The position numbers and the translations under genes were made by a program. A DNA stretch of 64,000 nt from Lyticum sinuosum (GTDB lineage: Bacteria; Pseudomonadota; Alphaproteobacteria; Rickettsiales; Midichloriaceae), in NCBI RefSeq assembly GCF_034471385.1, contig NZ_JARGYU010000003.1:1-64000 (forward strand). The letters run 5' to 3'. Under the pieces are notes generated by a model that worked only from the letters and a program-made list of their open reading frames with translations, made no database searches and was not told the origin of the DNA. Position 1 is the stretch's first letter; every line of letters starts with the position of its first letter. Positions 36,248-45,437 of this stretch are shown here, one piece after another.

Positions 36248-37180
36248 ATGATACCAAATAAGATTAAATCTGTAATATATAATAAATCTAGGATTAAAGT
36301 AAAAATCAATAAAAAATGCGGTATTTCATCACAACAATGGCTTAAACGTCATTTAAATGATCCATATGTTGCTGCTGCTAAAGAAGATGGTTATCGTTCA
36401 AGAGCAGCTTATAAACTTCTTGAAATAGAGAGAAAATATAAAATAATTGCGAATTCTCCAGTAAGATCTTCGATTATTGATCTAGGTTGTGCTCCTGGTA
36501 GTTGGTTACAAATTTTAAGTTATTTACTTTATGATCAATATAATAATATTAATAATGTTAATAACGAATCACATTCAAAAGATTCATTAAAATCTTTTAA
36601 TATAGATGAATTAGATGATATATCTAAAATAATGTTATCAATTAATAAAACAAGTGATATAATTTTTAAATATCCAACAAAAATGGATGAAAAAAAGAAA
36701 ATAGATAAAAAATATTTTAATAAAAAATTAAATATTAAATTATTTATTCCAGAAGGTAAGAAAATTTATCAAAAACATAAAAATAGAGAAATTATAGGTT
36801 TAGATAAACAAAAAATTGATTTTGTACCAAATACAAAAATAATAACAGGTGATTTTACAAATTCTAATACTATATCTGATATTTTAAAAGTTATTTCTCA
36901 AAAAATAGGATTAATTTTAAGTGATATGGCTCCGTCATCTTCTGGAAATAAAGATTTAGATCAAGCAACTATGAATATTATTTTAAATGATGTTTTTTGC
37001 TTTGCAAAACAAAATATGATACCTACAGGAAATCTTTTATGTAAATTATTAAATAATAAAGAAACTAATGAAATTATAAAACAAGCTGAAAATATTTTTT
37101 CTAGAGTAAAAATATTTAAACCAGAATCAAGTTATAAAAATTCAGCAGAAATATTTTTAATATGTATTAATAAAAAATAA
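36248..37180 (+). CDS. rlmE: 23S rRNA 2'-O-methyltransferase RlmE with large insert
   Basis: FtsJ-type enzyme that methylates U2552 of 23S rRNA. The catalytic K-D-K-E set is visible in order: SRAAYKLLEI, LSDMAPSSSGN, LLCKLLNN and AEIFLI. The SAM motif is IDLGCAPGSWLQ. Typical RlmE has about 210 residues; here there are 310. The excess is an in-frame Asn/Lys-rich insert at about residues 98-175, directly after the SAM motif helix. The first part of the insert (DSLKSFNIDELDDISKIM onward) matches a DNA unit repeated four times after glmM. Fold and activity may survive if the insert is a surface loop. Confidence 0.93.
   Translation: MIPNKIKSVIYNKSRIKVKINKKCGISSQQWLKRHLNDPYVAAAKEDGYRSRAAYKLLEIERKYKIIANSPVRSSIIDLGCAPGSWLQILSYLLYDQYNNINNVNNESHSKDSLKSFNIDELDDISKIMLSINKTSDIIFKYPTKMDEKKKIDKKYFNKKLNIKLFIPEGKKIYQKHKNREIIGLDKQKIDFVPNTKIITGDFTNSNTISDILKVISQKIGLILSDMAPSSSGNKDLDQATMNIILNDVFCFAKQNMIPTGNLLCKLLNNKETNEIIKQAENIFSRVKIFKPESSYKNSAEIFLICINKK
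36560..36690 (+). repeat. In-frame segment of rlmE shared with the array at 41516
   Basis: This part of the rlmE insert matches each of the four tandem units after glmM at both DNA and protein level (SLKSxxIDELxDISKIMLxINKxSDIIFKYPxK). It is the only copy here that lies inside a conserved gene. Confidence 0.85.
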
Positions 37181-37224
37181 TATTAAAATTAAAATACTAA
37201 AAAATAATGAATAATTTATTATTA

Positions 37225-37579
37225 ATACTTTATATAATAAAAATAAAATTAATATAATATTTTTTTAAAAATTTCTTTTTTTACAAAATCAATTATGTTT
37301 TGTTCAAAAATATTTATATTTAATAAATATCCAATAATAAATACTTTATATAATAAAAATAAAATTAATATAATATTCTTTTAAAAATTTCTTTTTTTAC
37401 AAAATCAATTATATTTTGTTCAAAAATATTTATATTTAATAAATATCTAATAATAAATACTTTATATAATAATAATAAAATTAATATAATATTTTTTTAA
37501 AAATTTCTTTTTTTACAAAATCAATTATATTTTGTTCAAAAATATTTATATTTAATAAATATCCAATAATAAATACTTT
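37225..37579 (-). repeat. 116-bp tandem repeat x3 at the 3' end of pgi
   Basis: Three nearly identical units with a period of exactly 116 bases. The unit nearest the gene contains its last codons and stop. The two outer units are copies of that 3' end lying downstream. Differences between units are only a few bases. Confidence 0.92.
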
Positions 37580-38896
37580 GATAATTGATTCAGCAAAATT
37601 ATACCCTATTGATTGTAAATTGTTTATAGGAATTTTAGATAAAATATAAGGACATGAATTATCTTTTAAAGTTTGTATTATTGTTTTAATCGATACAGAT
37701 TGTATTTTTAATATCTGATTTTTTGCAAAAAACTGATTATTAACAATATATTTAGAATTATTATTTATATTATCATAATCATCAATATCATTAGATATAA
37801 AAATATGTATAATTGTTTTATTCTTAGAATTGATAAAATATTCAATATAATTATGTTGAAAACAATTTATTGTTAAACTGTTTAAAGATATATATAAATC
37901 TTCTTTTTTTCCCAAACTTTCAATATATAATATATTTTTCCAGATATTAAATTGATAAAGAGAATTATTATTAGATAAATATATATTATTTAAATTATGA
38001 TATAATGATGTTATTGTTATTGCAATATCTCTAATAAAATTATTAATTTTTAAATAATTTGTTAAAAAATCATTATATGCTAATTGTGCTCCATAATAAA
38101 ACTCATTAGTATTATATCCTAATAGCATTATTATCAATAAAGATGGTGTAGAAAAAACACTAAATCTACCAGTTACTGTTTCATCATATTCAATAAATTC
38201 ATCAGGAAATAATTTTATTGTACAAAATTTAGAATTAAATAATGAGAAAATTTCTTTAACAGTACTAACAGAATTTTTAGTAGAGTTTAAATCTAATGAT
38301 ATTTTATTTTCTGATATAATATTTTGCTCTAATATAGATGATATTTCTTGATGGTCTTTTCTGATATATTGATTAATATTTTCATTACTAGACTGCCCAA
38401 TATGAATCCAAAGAGGTAAATTATTAGTATCTGAATATAAATTCATAATATAATTTACCATTGAAAATACTTCTATAGAGATATTACTCTTACTTATAGT
38501 AATAATAGCTATATCCTTCTCAATAATCTTTAATAAAGTTTTATGTAAGATAATCTGATCTTGGTTATCAATTAATATTATTTTAGAAAAATTTACTTTG
38601 TCAAAATAAAAATTATGCTCTTCTATTAAAGATAATATTGCTTTTATACTTAAAATTGATCCTCCAACTGCTATTATTACAATATAATCGTATTTATTAA
38701 GAATTTTGACATATTTTTTTAATACTTTTTCTTTTTCATTTTGAAAATCAATATTATTTAAAATATTTTTGGGAAAATATTTAAGAATCGATTTTATATT
38801 ATTTTTATTAATATTAAATTTATTTATTGTATTAATTATTACATCTTCATATAAAAATAAATTTTCTTCCATATAAGAATTATTAATTGTATTCAT
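37481..38896 (-). CDS. pgi: Divergent glucose-6-phosphate isomerase
   Basis: Interconverts glucose 6-phosphate and fructose 6-phosphate. Family landmarks are present in altered form: VGGSILSIKAILSLI, ITISKSNISIEVFSM (TISKT/S motif), TGRFSVFSTPSLLIIMLLG and IESLGKK. Spacing and order match Pgi, and 471 residues is close to bacterial short forms. Many positions are replaced by Asn, Ile or Lys, and usual catalytic-histidine regions are hard to place, so it could be weakened. The C-terminus FEQNIIDFVKKEIFKKIL lies in the 116-bp repeat. No other sugar gene is adjacent. Confidence 0.8.
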   Translation of the reverse strand: MNTINNSYMEENLFLYEDVIINTINKFNINKNNIKSILKYFPKNILNNIDFQNEKEKVLKKYVKILNKYDYIVIIAVGGSILSIKAILSLIEEHNFYFDKVNFSKIILIDNQDQIILHKTLLKIIEKDIAIITISKSNISIEVFSMVNYIMNLYSDTNNLPLWIHIGQSSNENINQYIRKDHQEISSILEQNIISENKISLDLNSTKNSVSTVKEIFSLFNSKFCTIKLFPDEFIEYDETVTGRFSVFSTPSLLIIMLLGYNTNEFYYGAQLAYNDFLTNYLKINNFIRDIAITITSLYHNLNNIYLSNNNSLYQFNIWKNILYIESLGKKEDLYISLNSLTINCFQHNYIEYFINSKNKTIIHIFISNDIDDYDNINNNSKYIVNNQFFAKNQILKIQSVSIKTIIQTLKDNSCPYILSKIPINNLQSIGYNFAESIIKVFIIGYLLNINIFEQNIIDFVKKEIFKKILY

Positions 38897-39086
38897 AAAT
38901 TTGTTAATATAGTGGAAATTATAAAAGATAAATATTATTATTATATATATAATATGTTATATCTTTTAAAATAGTATCAGATATATAATAGTATCAGATA
39001 TATAACTAATCATTAAATGTGTAGATTTATTGATTAATATTATTTTTACTAGCATTTTTGTATTTTCCATAATTATATTTGAATAT

Positions 39087-40049
39087 ATGCACACAACAAC
39101 TTTTAAGATCACAAAATCTGATAAATCATTAAAAGTAACAAAAGAAAAAATATCATTACCTTTATTAGAACCTGGATATGCATTAATAAGAAATATAGCT
39201 GTTCCAATTGAAGATTATGATATTGAAAATATATTATACTTTGGTAAAAATACTATAGGGCATAGTGCATTGGGTATAATTGAAAATATAAATGGAGATA
39301 GTAAATCTAACTTCTCAATTGGTGAAAAGGTTATATATTATGTTCGTGAACCAGGATCTTTAGCGGAGCATAAAAACGTTCAAATTCGTTATCTTAATAG
39401 AATACCAGATAATATAGAAGAAAATCATTTAGCTGCAAACTATTATAAAGCTTGTTATGCTCATGCTGTTACTACTAGAACTTATGTAATGAATACAAAA
39501 AGTGATGTAATAATACATGGTGCAAGTAGAGCTTCTAGTATTCTCATAAGTCAACATTGTCGTCTTCGTAAAGCAAATAAAATTATAGGAATATGTGATA
39601 ATAGTGTAGATTTTAATAATTTAAGATCTGCTTCTTATGATGCAATTTTTTATTATAATCAAGATTGGGTTAAAAATATTATAGAAGAATATCAACATTT
39701 GGGAGCAACAATCTGCTATGATAACATAGGTGGAGATATAACAGCGAGATCAATAAAGGCCTGTAGATTTGGAGCAATGATTATTAGTTCTGGTTTATCA
39801 AGCGGACAAGATCCAAAAATTTCTAGACAGATGCTCTTAAATCGTTCAATTTATTATACAGCTCCGTTTATTTTTGATTATAAAGAAAATGATGACGAAA
39901 GATTTATGACCGCTGTTCATGTATTTAAGAATATATATGAAAAGAATCTAGGGATAAAATATGAAATTTTTTCTGAAAAAAATTGCCAAGAAGCTATTGA
40001 CATAGCTCAAAAATATCCTCACTATACTCCACTTGTTTTATTTAAATAA
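39087..40049 (+). CDS. MDR-superfamily oxidoreductase (quinone reductase-like)
   Basis: Medium-chain dehydrogenase/reductase related to NADPH:quinone reductases. The N-terminal GroES-like domain (GHSALGIIENINGD, FSIGEKVIYYVREPGSLAEH) is followed by a Rossmann domain (VIIHGASRASSILISQ, ATICYDNIGGD). No zinc ligands are evident. I chose the ATG at 39087 (320 residues) over an upstream TTG at 39030, because the extra residues form a hydrophobic stretch that the family lacks. If the TTG is used, the protein would have a signal-anchor. It lies 49 bases before glmM and may be co-transcribed with it. Confidence 0.8.
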   Translation: MHTTTFKITKSDKSLKVTKEKISLPLLEPGYALIRNIAVPIEDYDIENILYFGKNTIGHSALGIIENINGDSKSNFSIGEKVIYYVREPGSLAEHKNVQIRYLNRIPDNIEENHLAANYYKACYAHAVTTRTYVMNTKSDVIIHGASRASSILISQHCRLRKANKIIGICDNSVDFNNLRSASYDAIFYYNQDWVKNIIEEYQHLGATICYDNIGGDITARSIKACRFGAMIISSGLSSGQDPKISRQMLLNRSIYYTAPFIFDYKENDDERFMTAVHVFKNIYEKNLGIKYEIFSEKNCQEAIDIAQKYPHYTPLVLFK

Positions 40050-40098
40050 GATAATAAAATATCAATTACTAATTAATTGCATTATATTTTTATTATAA

Positions 40099-41451
40099 GT
40101 GTTTGGAACAGATGGAATAAGAGGTAGAGTTAATGTATATCCATTAACTGCAGAAATGATTCTTCGTTTTGGTATGGCAGCAGGAATATATCTGCGTAGC
40201 GAAGATAATGAATGTAAGACTAATGTTATTATAGCTAAAGATACCAGGTTATCTGGGTACTTATTAGAATCATCGTTAATAGCAGGCTTAGTATCAGTAG
40301 GAATTGATGTAATTTTAGTTGGTCCTATGCCAACACCTGCTATATCTAAACTAATTCGATCTTTACGTGTATCTTTTGGAATAATGATCACTGCATCTCA
40401 TAACCCTCATCATGATAATGGATTTAAATTATTTAACAAATATGGCGAAAAACTTACAGAGAACTGTGAAAAAGAAATTTGTCAATTAATAGAAAGAAAT
40501 CATTTTGAAGAAGAACTTGCTCCTCCAAATAAGTTAGGAAGGGTTCTGAGATTAGATGATGCACCAGGTCGTTATATAGAGCATGTAAAGCGTGCTCTAC
40601 CTAACAAAACTAATCTACAAGGATTTCGTATTGTGGTAGATTGTGGTAATGGTGCTGCTTATAGAATAGCTCCTGTTGTTTTTTGGGAATTAGGCGCTAA
40701 TGTTATACCTATTCATAATGAGCCAGATGGATTAAATATTAATAATTTGTGTGGATCTATTTATCCACAAAGTTTACAATCTAAAGTTATTGAAACAAGA
40801 GCAGATATTGGCATTGCTCTTGATGGTGATGCTGATAGAGTTTGTATTTGTGATGAAAATGGTGAAATAGTTGATGGAGATCATATTATAGGTGTTATTG
40901 CTTTAGAACTGCTACATAATCAAAGAATGAAAAAAAATGAATCTATTATTATTACAGATACATCAAATGATGGATTATGTGATTATGCTAAAGATATGGG
41001 TTTTTCAATTATAAGAACAAAAGTTGGAGATCGTAATGTAGCTCAAGCTATGAAAAAAAATAATAGTTCTTTAGGTGCTGAAAAGTCAGGTCATATTATT
41101 ATTTCTGATTATGGAATAGTTAGTGATGGTATTGTTGCTGCTCTTCATATACTTTCTTATATAATAAGAGTAAAGAAAAAAACTAGTTCAATTCATAAAA
41201 TATTTCCACTTTATCCACAATATAATGATAATATTTATTTTTATGGTGATAATCCACTAATGATACAGAATGTAAAAAATGAGATAGATGAGGTTATATC
41301 TTTAAATAAAGATTATCGTATTTTAGTTAGAAAATCAGGGACAGAAAGATTAATTAGATTAATGGTTGAAGGAAAAATACATCACAAAACTATTGAAATT
41401 GGTGAAGAAATAAAAAAAATTTTACTTAAAAGTATTGCAGTGAAATCTTAA
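40099..41451 (+). CDS. glmM: Phosphoglucosamine mutase
   Basis: Converts glucosamine 6-phosphate to glucosamine 1-phosphate for UDP-GlcNAc, feeding peptidoglycan and lipid A. The active serine is S100 in TASHNPHHDNGFKLF, the metal loop is DGDADRV, and the phosphate-binding end is VRKSGTERLIRLMVEG. At 450 residues it is full length. It starts from GTG at 40099. An in-frame TAA lies immediately upstream, so the N-terminus is fixed as MFGTDGIRG, a few residues shorter than usual. A four-copy repeat array lies downstream. Confidence 0.96.
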   Translation: MFGTDGIRGRVNVYPLTAEMILRFGMAAGIYLRSEDNECKTNVIIAKDTRLSGYLLESSLIAGLVSVGIDVILVGPMPTPAISKLIRSLRVSFGIMITASHNPHHDNGFKLFNKYGEKLTENCEKEICQLIERNHFEEELAPPNKLGRVLRLDDAPGRYIEHVKRALPNKTNLQGFRIVVDCGNGAAYRIAPVVFWELGANVIPIHNEPDGLNINNLCGSIYPQSLQSKVIETRADIGIALDGDADRVCICDENGEIVDGDHIIGVIALELLHNQRMKKNESIIITDTSNDGLCDYAKDMGFSIIRTKVGDRNVAQAMKKNNSSLGAEKSGHIIISDYGIVSDGIVAALHILSYIIRVKKKTSSIHKIFPLYPQYNDNIYFYGDNPLMIQNVKNEIDEVISLNKDYRILVRKSGTERLIRLMVEGKIHHKTIEIGEEIKKILLKSIAVKS

Positions 41452-41515
41452 AAGAAAATTTCTTCTTAAAAGAAATATTATATTTATATTAAATTCAATA
41501 TAATAATGAATTACA

Positions 41516-42101
41516 TTCAAAAAATTCATTAAAATCGCTTCATATAGATGAATTAAATGATATATCTAAAATAATGTTATCAATTAATAAAATAAGTGAT
41601 ATAATTTTCAAGTATCCAATAAAATCAGATGAAATAAAAAACTTTCTATATATTTAATAAATTCAAAAAATTCATTAAAATCGCTTCATATAGATGAATT
41701 AAATGATATATCTAAAATAATGTTATCAATTAATAAAATAAGTGATATAATTTTCAAGTATCCAATAAAATCAGATGAAATAAAAAATTTTCTATATATT
41801 TAATAAATTCAAAAAATTCATTAAAATCGCTTCATATAGATGAATTAAATGATATATCTAAAATAATGTTATTAATTAATAAAACAAGTGATATAATTTT
41901 CAAATATCCAATAAAATCAGATGAAATAAAAAACTTTCTATTATATTTAATAAATTCAAAAAATTCATTAAAATCGCTTTATATAGATGAATTAAATGAT
42001 ATATCTAAAATAATGTTATTAATTAAGAAAACAAGTGATATAATTTTCAAGTATCCAATAAAATCAGATGAAATAAAAAACTTTCTATATATTTAATAAA
42101 T
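41516..42101 (+). repeat. Four tandem 146-bp copies of an rlmE-derived segment
   Basis: Units begin at 41516, 41662, 41808 and 41955 (146, 146 and 147 bases apart). Each codes, in the rlmE frame, for SLKSxxIDELNDISKIMLxI..SDIIFKYPIKSDE-like sequence. Units 1 and 2 end in a stop. Unit 3 has one extra base, which keeps the frame open into unit 4, leaving a 76-codon open stretch at 41866-42096. About 20 further matching bases precede unit 1. There are no unique spacers, so it is not CRISPR. Confidence 0.92.
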
Positions 42102-42152
42102 ATTAAGAATTTATATATTTTTTAACAATTTAATTATTATTATTAATTTGTT

Positions 42153-43982
42153 TTACCAATTATTTACTATATTTATAAATGCATTACCTCTTTCTTCAAA
42201 ATTTCTCCACTGATCATGTGAAGAACAAGCAGGGGAAAGAAGAACAATTTCTCCTTGTTTTGATATAATCTTTGATTTTTCTAATGCATTATCTAAAGTA
42301 ATACATTTATAATATTTAACATTATATTTATTAAAAACTGTTGCAAATTCCTCAGAACTTTTACCTATTAGATAAGCAACTATAATTTTTTCAAATAAAT
42401 ATGAAATTTCTGATAAATCTTCATTTTTAGTTATTCCTCCTATAATTAAATGCACTGATTTGTCAGAAAACATAGATAGTGCTTTTTCTGTTGAATCTAT
42501 ATTTGTAGCTTTGCTATCATTTATATATAAAACTCCATTATAATTACGTATTATTTGTAATCTATGTGGAAGTGATTTAAATTCTGCAGAATATTTAAAA
42601 AAATCCTCATATTTGATATTATATTGAAGAGCTACGGCTAAAGCAACTGCAATATTTAAACTATTATGTTTTCCTGGAACTGTATTAAGAATTTTAAAAT
42701 TATTATTTATATCTGAATAATTTTTAAATTTTTTATCAATTTCGTTAAAACTATGACATAATATTTTATATTTATTTATATCATAAATATATTCATCTTG
42801 ATAGTCATTAATCCAATTTTTCCATAGAATATTATTCCACTCAAATATTAGTGGAAAATAAATAGAATTGTAAAATAATTTATATAAATTAGATTTATCT
42901 AAAAAATTCAAATTAAAATCTAATGAAATTTTTTTTGCAGAGCATAATATTACAGAGCAAAAAATCTTAATATGAATATCAGAATGAGTTATTAATGAAT
43001 ACTCATTTATATTTCTTTTATATGTTTTATCTGTTTTAACAATTTTATTGTTAATTTTATCTATTTTAATTTTATTTAAATCATTTTTTTTGAAATTTAT
43101 CATTTCTTCTGAAAGAATAATTTTTCCATTTTCTTTTAATAAAGAAAAAATTTTATTTTTTGATCTTACATAATGATCTATTGTTCCATATCGATCTAAA
43201 TGATCAGGTTTAATATTTAAACATGCAACAACATCAAATTTTGCGTACTTGATATAATCAATCTGATAAGAAGATAATTCAAAAATATATAATCCTTTTG
43301 ATAATCTGTTAGAGTATAAAACTGGATTTCCTAAATTTCCACCAACAAAAACATATTCAATATTATTTGAAAAATTACTATTATTTAAATTATAATTTAA
43401 TTTATGATGATTTTTAATTGCTTTATTAAATACTTCTTCTAATAAACTTACAACTGTAGATTTTCCATTACTCCCAGTAATACCTACATAATTAGCATCA
43501 GAATTAAATATATAAAATAAATCTATATCTGATATAAACTTTATATCCAAGTTATATGCTGCTGTTAAAATTGGATGTGTAATCTCTGGCTGAAATGGGA
43601 TACCAGGACTGCATAAAATAATATTTATACCATAATTTAATAAAGATGTTTCAGATTCTTCTAATGTTTTAGGTAAAATACATCCAGTCAAATTAATATT
43701 TAATATCTTATCAGTATTTATTTTATTTTGATAAGATAAAATTAATTCTTTTATTAATTTTTCGTTTTCATCATATAAAATGATATTTTTTTTAAAATTA
43801 TTACATAAATAATATACTTCTTTGCATTTTATAAATATATTCTGATTTTTATGATATTTATCTTTATGATTAAAAAAATAATTTGAATAATTTTGATCAA
43901 ATAAAAGAAAATCAAGAAAAGATTGACCAGTTTTACCTAAACCAATTATAGCTATATTATTTGATAATTTAGGCGAAGTCAT
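42153..43982 (-). CDS. murD: UDP-N-acetylmuramoylalanine-D-glutamate ligase
   Basis: Adds D-glutamate to UDP-MurNAc-L-Ala. The ATP loop is TGSNGKSTVVSLLEE near residue 170, with HLDRYGTIDHYVRSKNKIF, VPGKHNSLNIAVALA, DSKATNIDSTEKAL and LSPACSSHDQWRNFEERG further on. At 609 residues it is about 140 longer than usual. Extra Asn/Lys-rich segments lie in the N-terminal domain (about residues 35-95) and in the middle (about 305-420). All catalytic blocks are kept. It is 31 bases from mraY on the same strand, the usual dcw order mraY-murD. Confidence 0.95.
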   Translation of the reverse strand: MTSPKLSNNIAIIGLGKTGQSFLDFLLFDQNYSNYFFNHKDKYHKNQNIFIKCKEVYYLCNNFKKNIILYDENEKLIKELILSYQNKINTDKILNINLTGCILPKTLEESETSLLNYGINIILCSPGIPFQPEITHPILTAAYNLDIKFISDIDLFYIFNSDANYVGITGSNGKSTVVSLLEEVFNKAIKNHHKLNYNLNNSNFSNNIEYVFVGGNLGNPVLYSNRLSKGLYIFELSSYQIDYIKYAKFDVVACLNIKPDHLDRYGTIDHYVRSKNKIFSLLKENGKIILSEEMINFKKNDLNKIKIDKINNKIVKTDKTYKRNINEYSLITHSDIHIKIFCSVILCSAKKISLDFNLNFLDKSNLYKLFYNSIYFPLIFEWNNILWKNWINDYQDEYIYDINKYKILCHSFNEIDKKFKNYSDINNNFKILNTVPGKHNSLNIAVALAVALQYNIKYEDFFKYSAEFKSLPHRLQIIRNYNGVLYINDSKATNIDSTEKALSMFSDKSVHLIIGGITKNEDLSEISYLFEKIIVAYLIGKSSEEFATVFNKYNVKYYKCITLDNALEKSKIISKQGEIVLLSPACSSHDQWRNFEERGNAFINIVNNW

Positions 43983-44013
43983 AATATATTGATAATTTAT
44001 TTATAGAAATGAT

Positions 44014-45093
44014 TTATTTGTAATTAAAAAGAATAAATGAGAATAATGGAAATATAAGAGATAAAATCCAAAATCTTATAACTATTTGAGACTCTGTTAA
44101 ACCACTTTTTTCATAATGATGATGTATAGGGGCCATTAAAAAAATTCTTTTTTTATAAATACGATAATATACTACTTGTATTATTACTGATAAAGCTTCT
44201 ATAACAAATAATCCACTAGCAAAAAAAAATAAAATTTCAATATTTAGAGAAACAGCTATCATTCCACTTATTCCACCTAGAGAAAGACTACCAACATCAC
44301 CCATAAATATTTTAGCTGGATGAGCATTATACCATAAAAAGCCTAAACAACTACCAATACATATACAAGATAAATAAGATATTGATGATATATTTAATAA
44401 ATCGTGATTAATATTACTATATTTTATAATTCCACAAGAAATCAATGAAAAATAAGCAAAATTTATTATTAACGGAACTGAAACTAAACCATCTAAACCA
44501 TCTGTTAAATTAGTTGCATTTGCAGCTCCTACAATGACTATTGCAGCAAAAAAATAATAAAAGATTCCTAAATTAATCTTTATATTAAATGGAAAATTTA
44601 CATAATTATGATGCTTATATATATTAATAATATAATATATTATCTTATTAAGAAAAGAATCAGAAATATCTAATATACTTATTTTCATAAACAAAATAGA
44701 TATTAAAGCTAATATAAATTGTGTAATTAATCTAGATTTACCAGAAATTCCATAACTATTACGATATTTAATTTTAATATAATCATCAATAAATCCTATC
44801 AATCCATAACTAGAAAGTATAAATATACATGCCCAAATTAGAGAATTATTTACTGATTTATTATAAAATAACATATAAATAATCGTTGTAATAATAACTG
44901 TAAATATTATTCCTATTCCACCCATTGTAGGAGTTCCAGCTTTTATAATATGTGATTTAGGACCATCATCTCTTATTGGTTGACCTCCATTCTGCCAAAG
45001 AAGAAATAATTTTATTAAACTTGGATAAAGAAAAATTTGAATAAAAAATGAAAATATAATTAAAATTATACATTCATGTTGTTCTAACAGCAT
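44014..45093 (-). CDS. mraY: Phospho-MurNAc-pentapeptide transferase MraY
   Basis: Makes lipid I on undecaprenyl phosphate in the inner membrane. Recognisable are AGTPTMGGIGIIF, the LIGFIDDYIKI acidic motif, ATNLTDGLDGLVSVP, and the C-terminal MAPIHHHYEKSGLTESQIVIRFW, which is split here by position. About ten helices fit the family, and 359 residues is normal. It is upstream of murD in a two-gene operon. Its upstream spacer is a long TTTCTTTATAATCC repeat array. Confidence 0.96.
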   Translation of the reverse strand: MLLEQHECIILIIFSFFIQIFLYPSLIKLFLLWQNGGQPIRDDGPKSHIIKAGTPTMGGIGIIFTVIITTIIYMLFYNKSVNNSLIWACIFILSSYGLIGFIDDYIKIKYRNSYGISGKSRLITQFILALISILFMKISILDISDSFLNKIIYYIINIYKHHNYVNFPFNIKINLGIFYYFFAAIVIVGAANATNLTDGLDGLVSVPLIINFAYFSLISCGIIKYSNINHDLLNISSISYLSCICIGSCLGFLWYNAHPAKIFMGDVGSLSLGGISGMIAVSLNIEILFFFASGLFVIEALSVIIQVVYYRIYKKRIFLMAPIHHHYEKSGLTESQIVIRFWILSLIFPLFSFILFNYK

Positions 45094-45144
45094 TTGATTT
45101 TTTAAAAAATTGTTTCTTAACAGGAAAAAATTAAATTTTATATT

Positions 45145-45425
45145 TTTTTCTTTATAATCCTTTAATTTCTTTATTTTATATTTCTTTATTTATAATCCTT
45201 TATTTTCTTTATTTTATATTTCTTTATTTATAATCCTTTAATTTCTTTCTTTATAATCCTTTATTTTCTTTATTTTATATTTCTTTCTTTATAATCCTTT
45301 AATTTCTTTCTTTGTATTTCTTTCTTTATAATCCTTTATTTTCTTTATTTTGTATTTCTTTCTTTATAATCCTTTAATTTCTTTCTTTATAATCCTTTAT
45401 TTTCTTTATTTTGTATTTTTTTAAT
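45145..45425 (-). repeat. Low-complexity tandem array between mraY and uppS
   Basis: TATAATCCTTTA occurs eight times, alternating with TTTCTTTATTTTRTATTTC, with distances of about 38 and 24 bases. Nearly the whole 344-base spacer between mraY and uppS is this array. On the coding (minus) strand the unit reads AAAGGATTATAAAGAAA, which contains purine-rich AAAGGA sites upstream of mraY. Confidence 0.85.
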
Positions 45426-45437
45426 AATTTTAATTAT

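Noticed and set aside
39030..39086. Upstream TTG start for the MDR reductase
   Set aside because: It adds a hydrophobic segment foreign to soluble MDR enzymes; the ATG at 39087 is preferred, though not proven.
41866..42096. 76-codon open frame in the array after glmM as a real small gene
   Set aside because: It is read from two tandem copies of an rlmE-derived segment, and only one extra base in unit 3 keeps it open; units 1 and 2 are closed.
41516..42101. Possible CRISPR array
   Set aside because: Units are contiguous 146-bp copies without unique spacers, and no cas gene is present.
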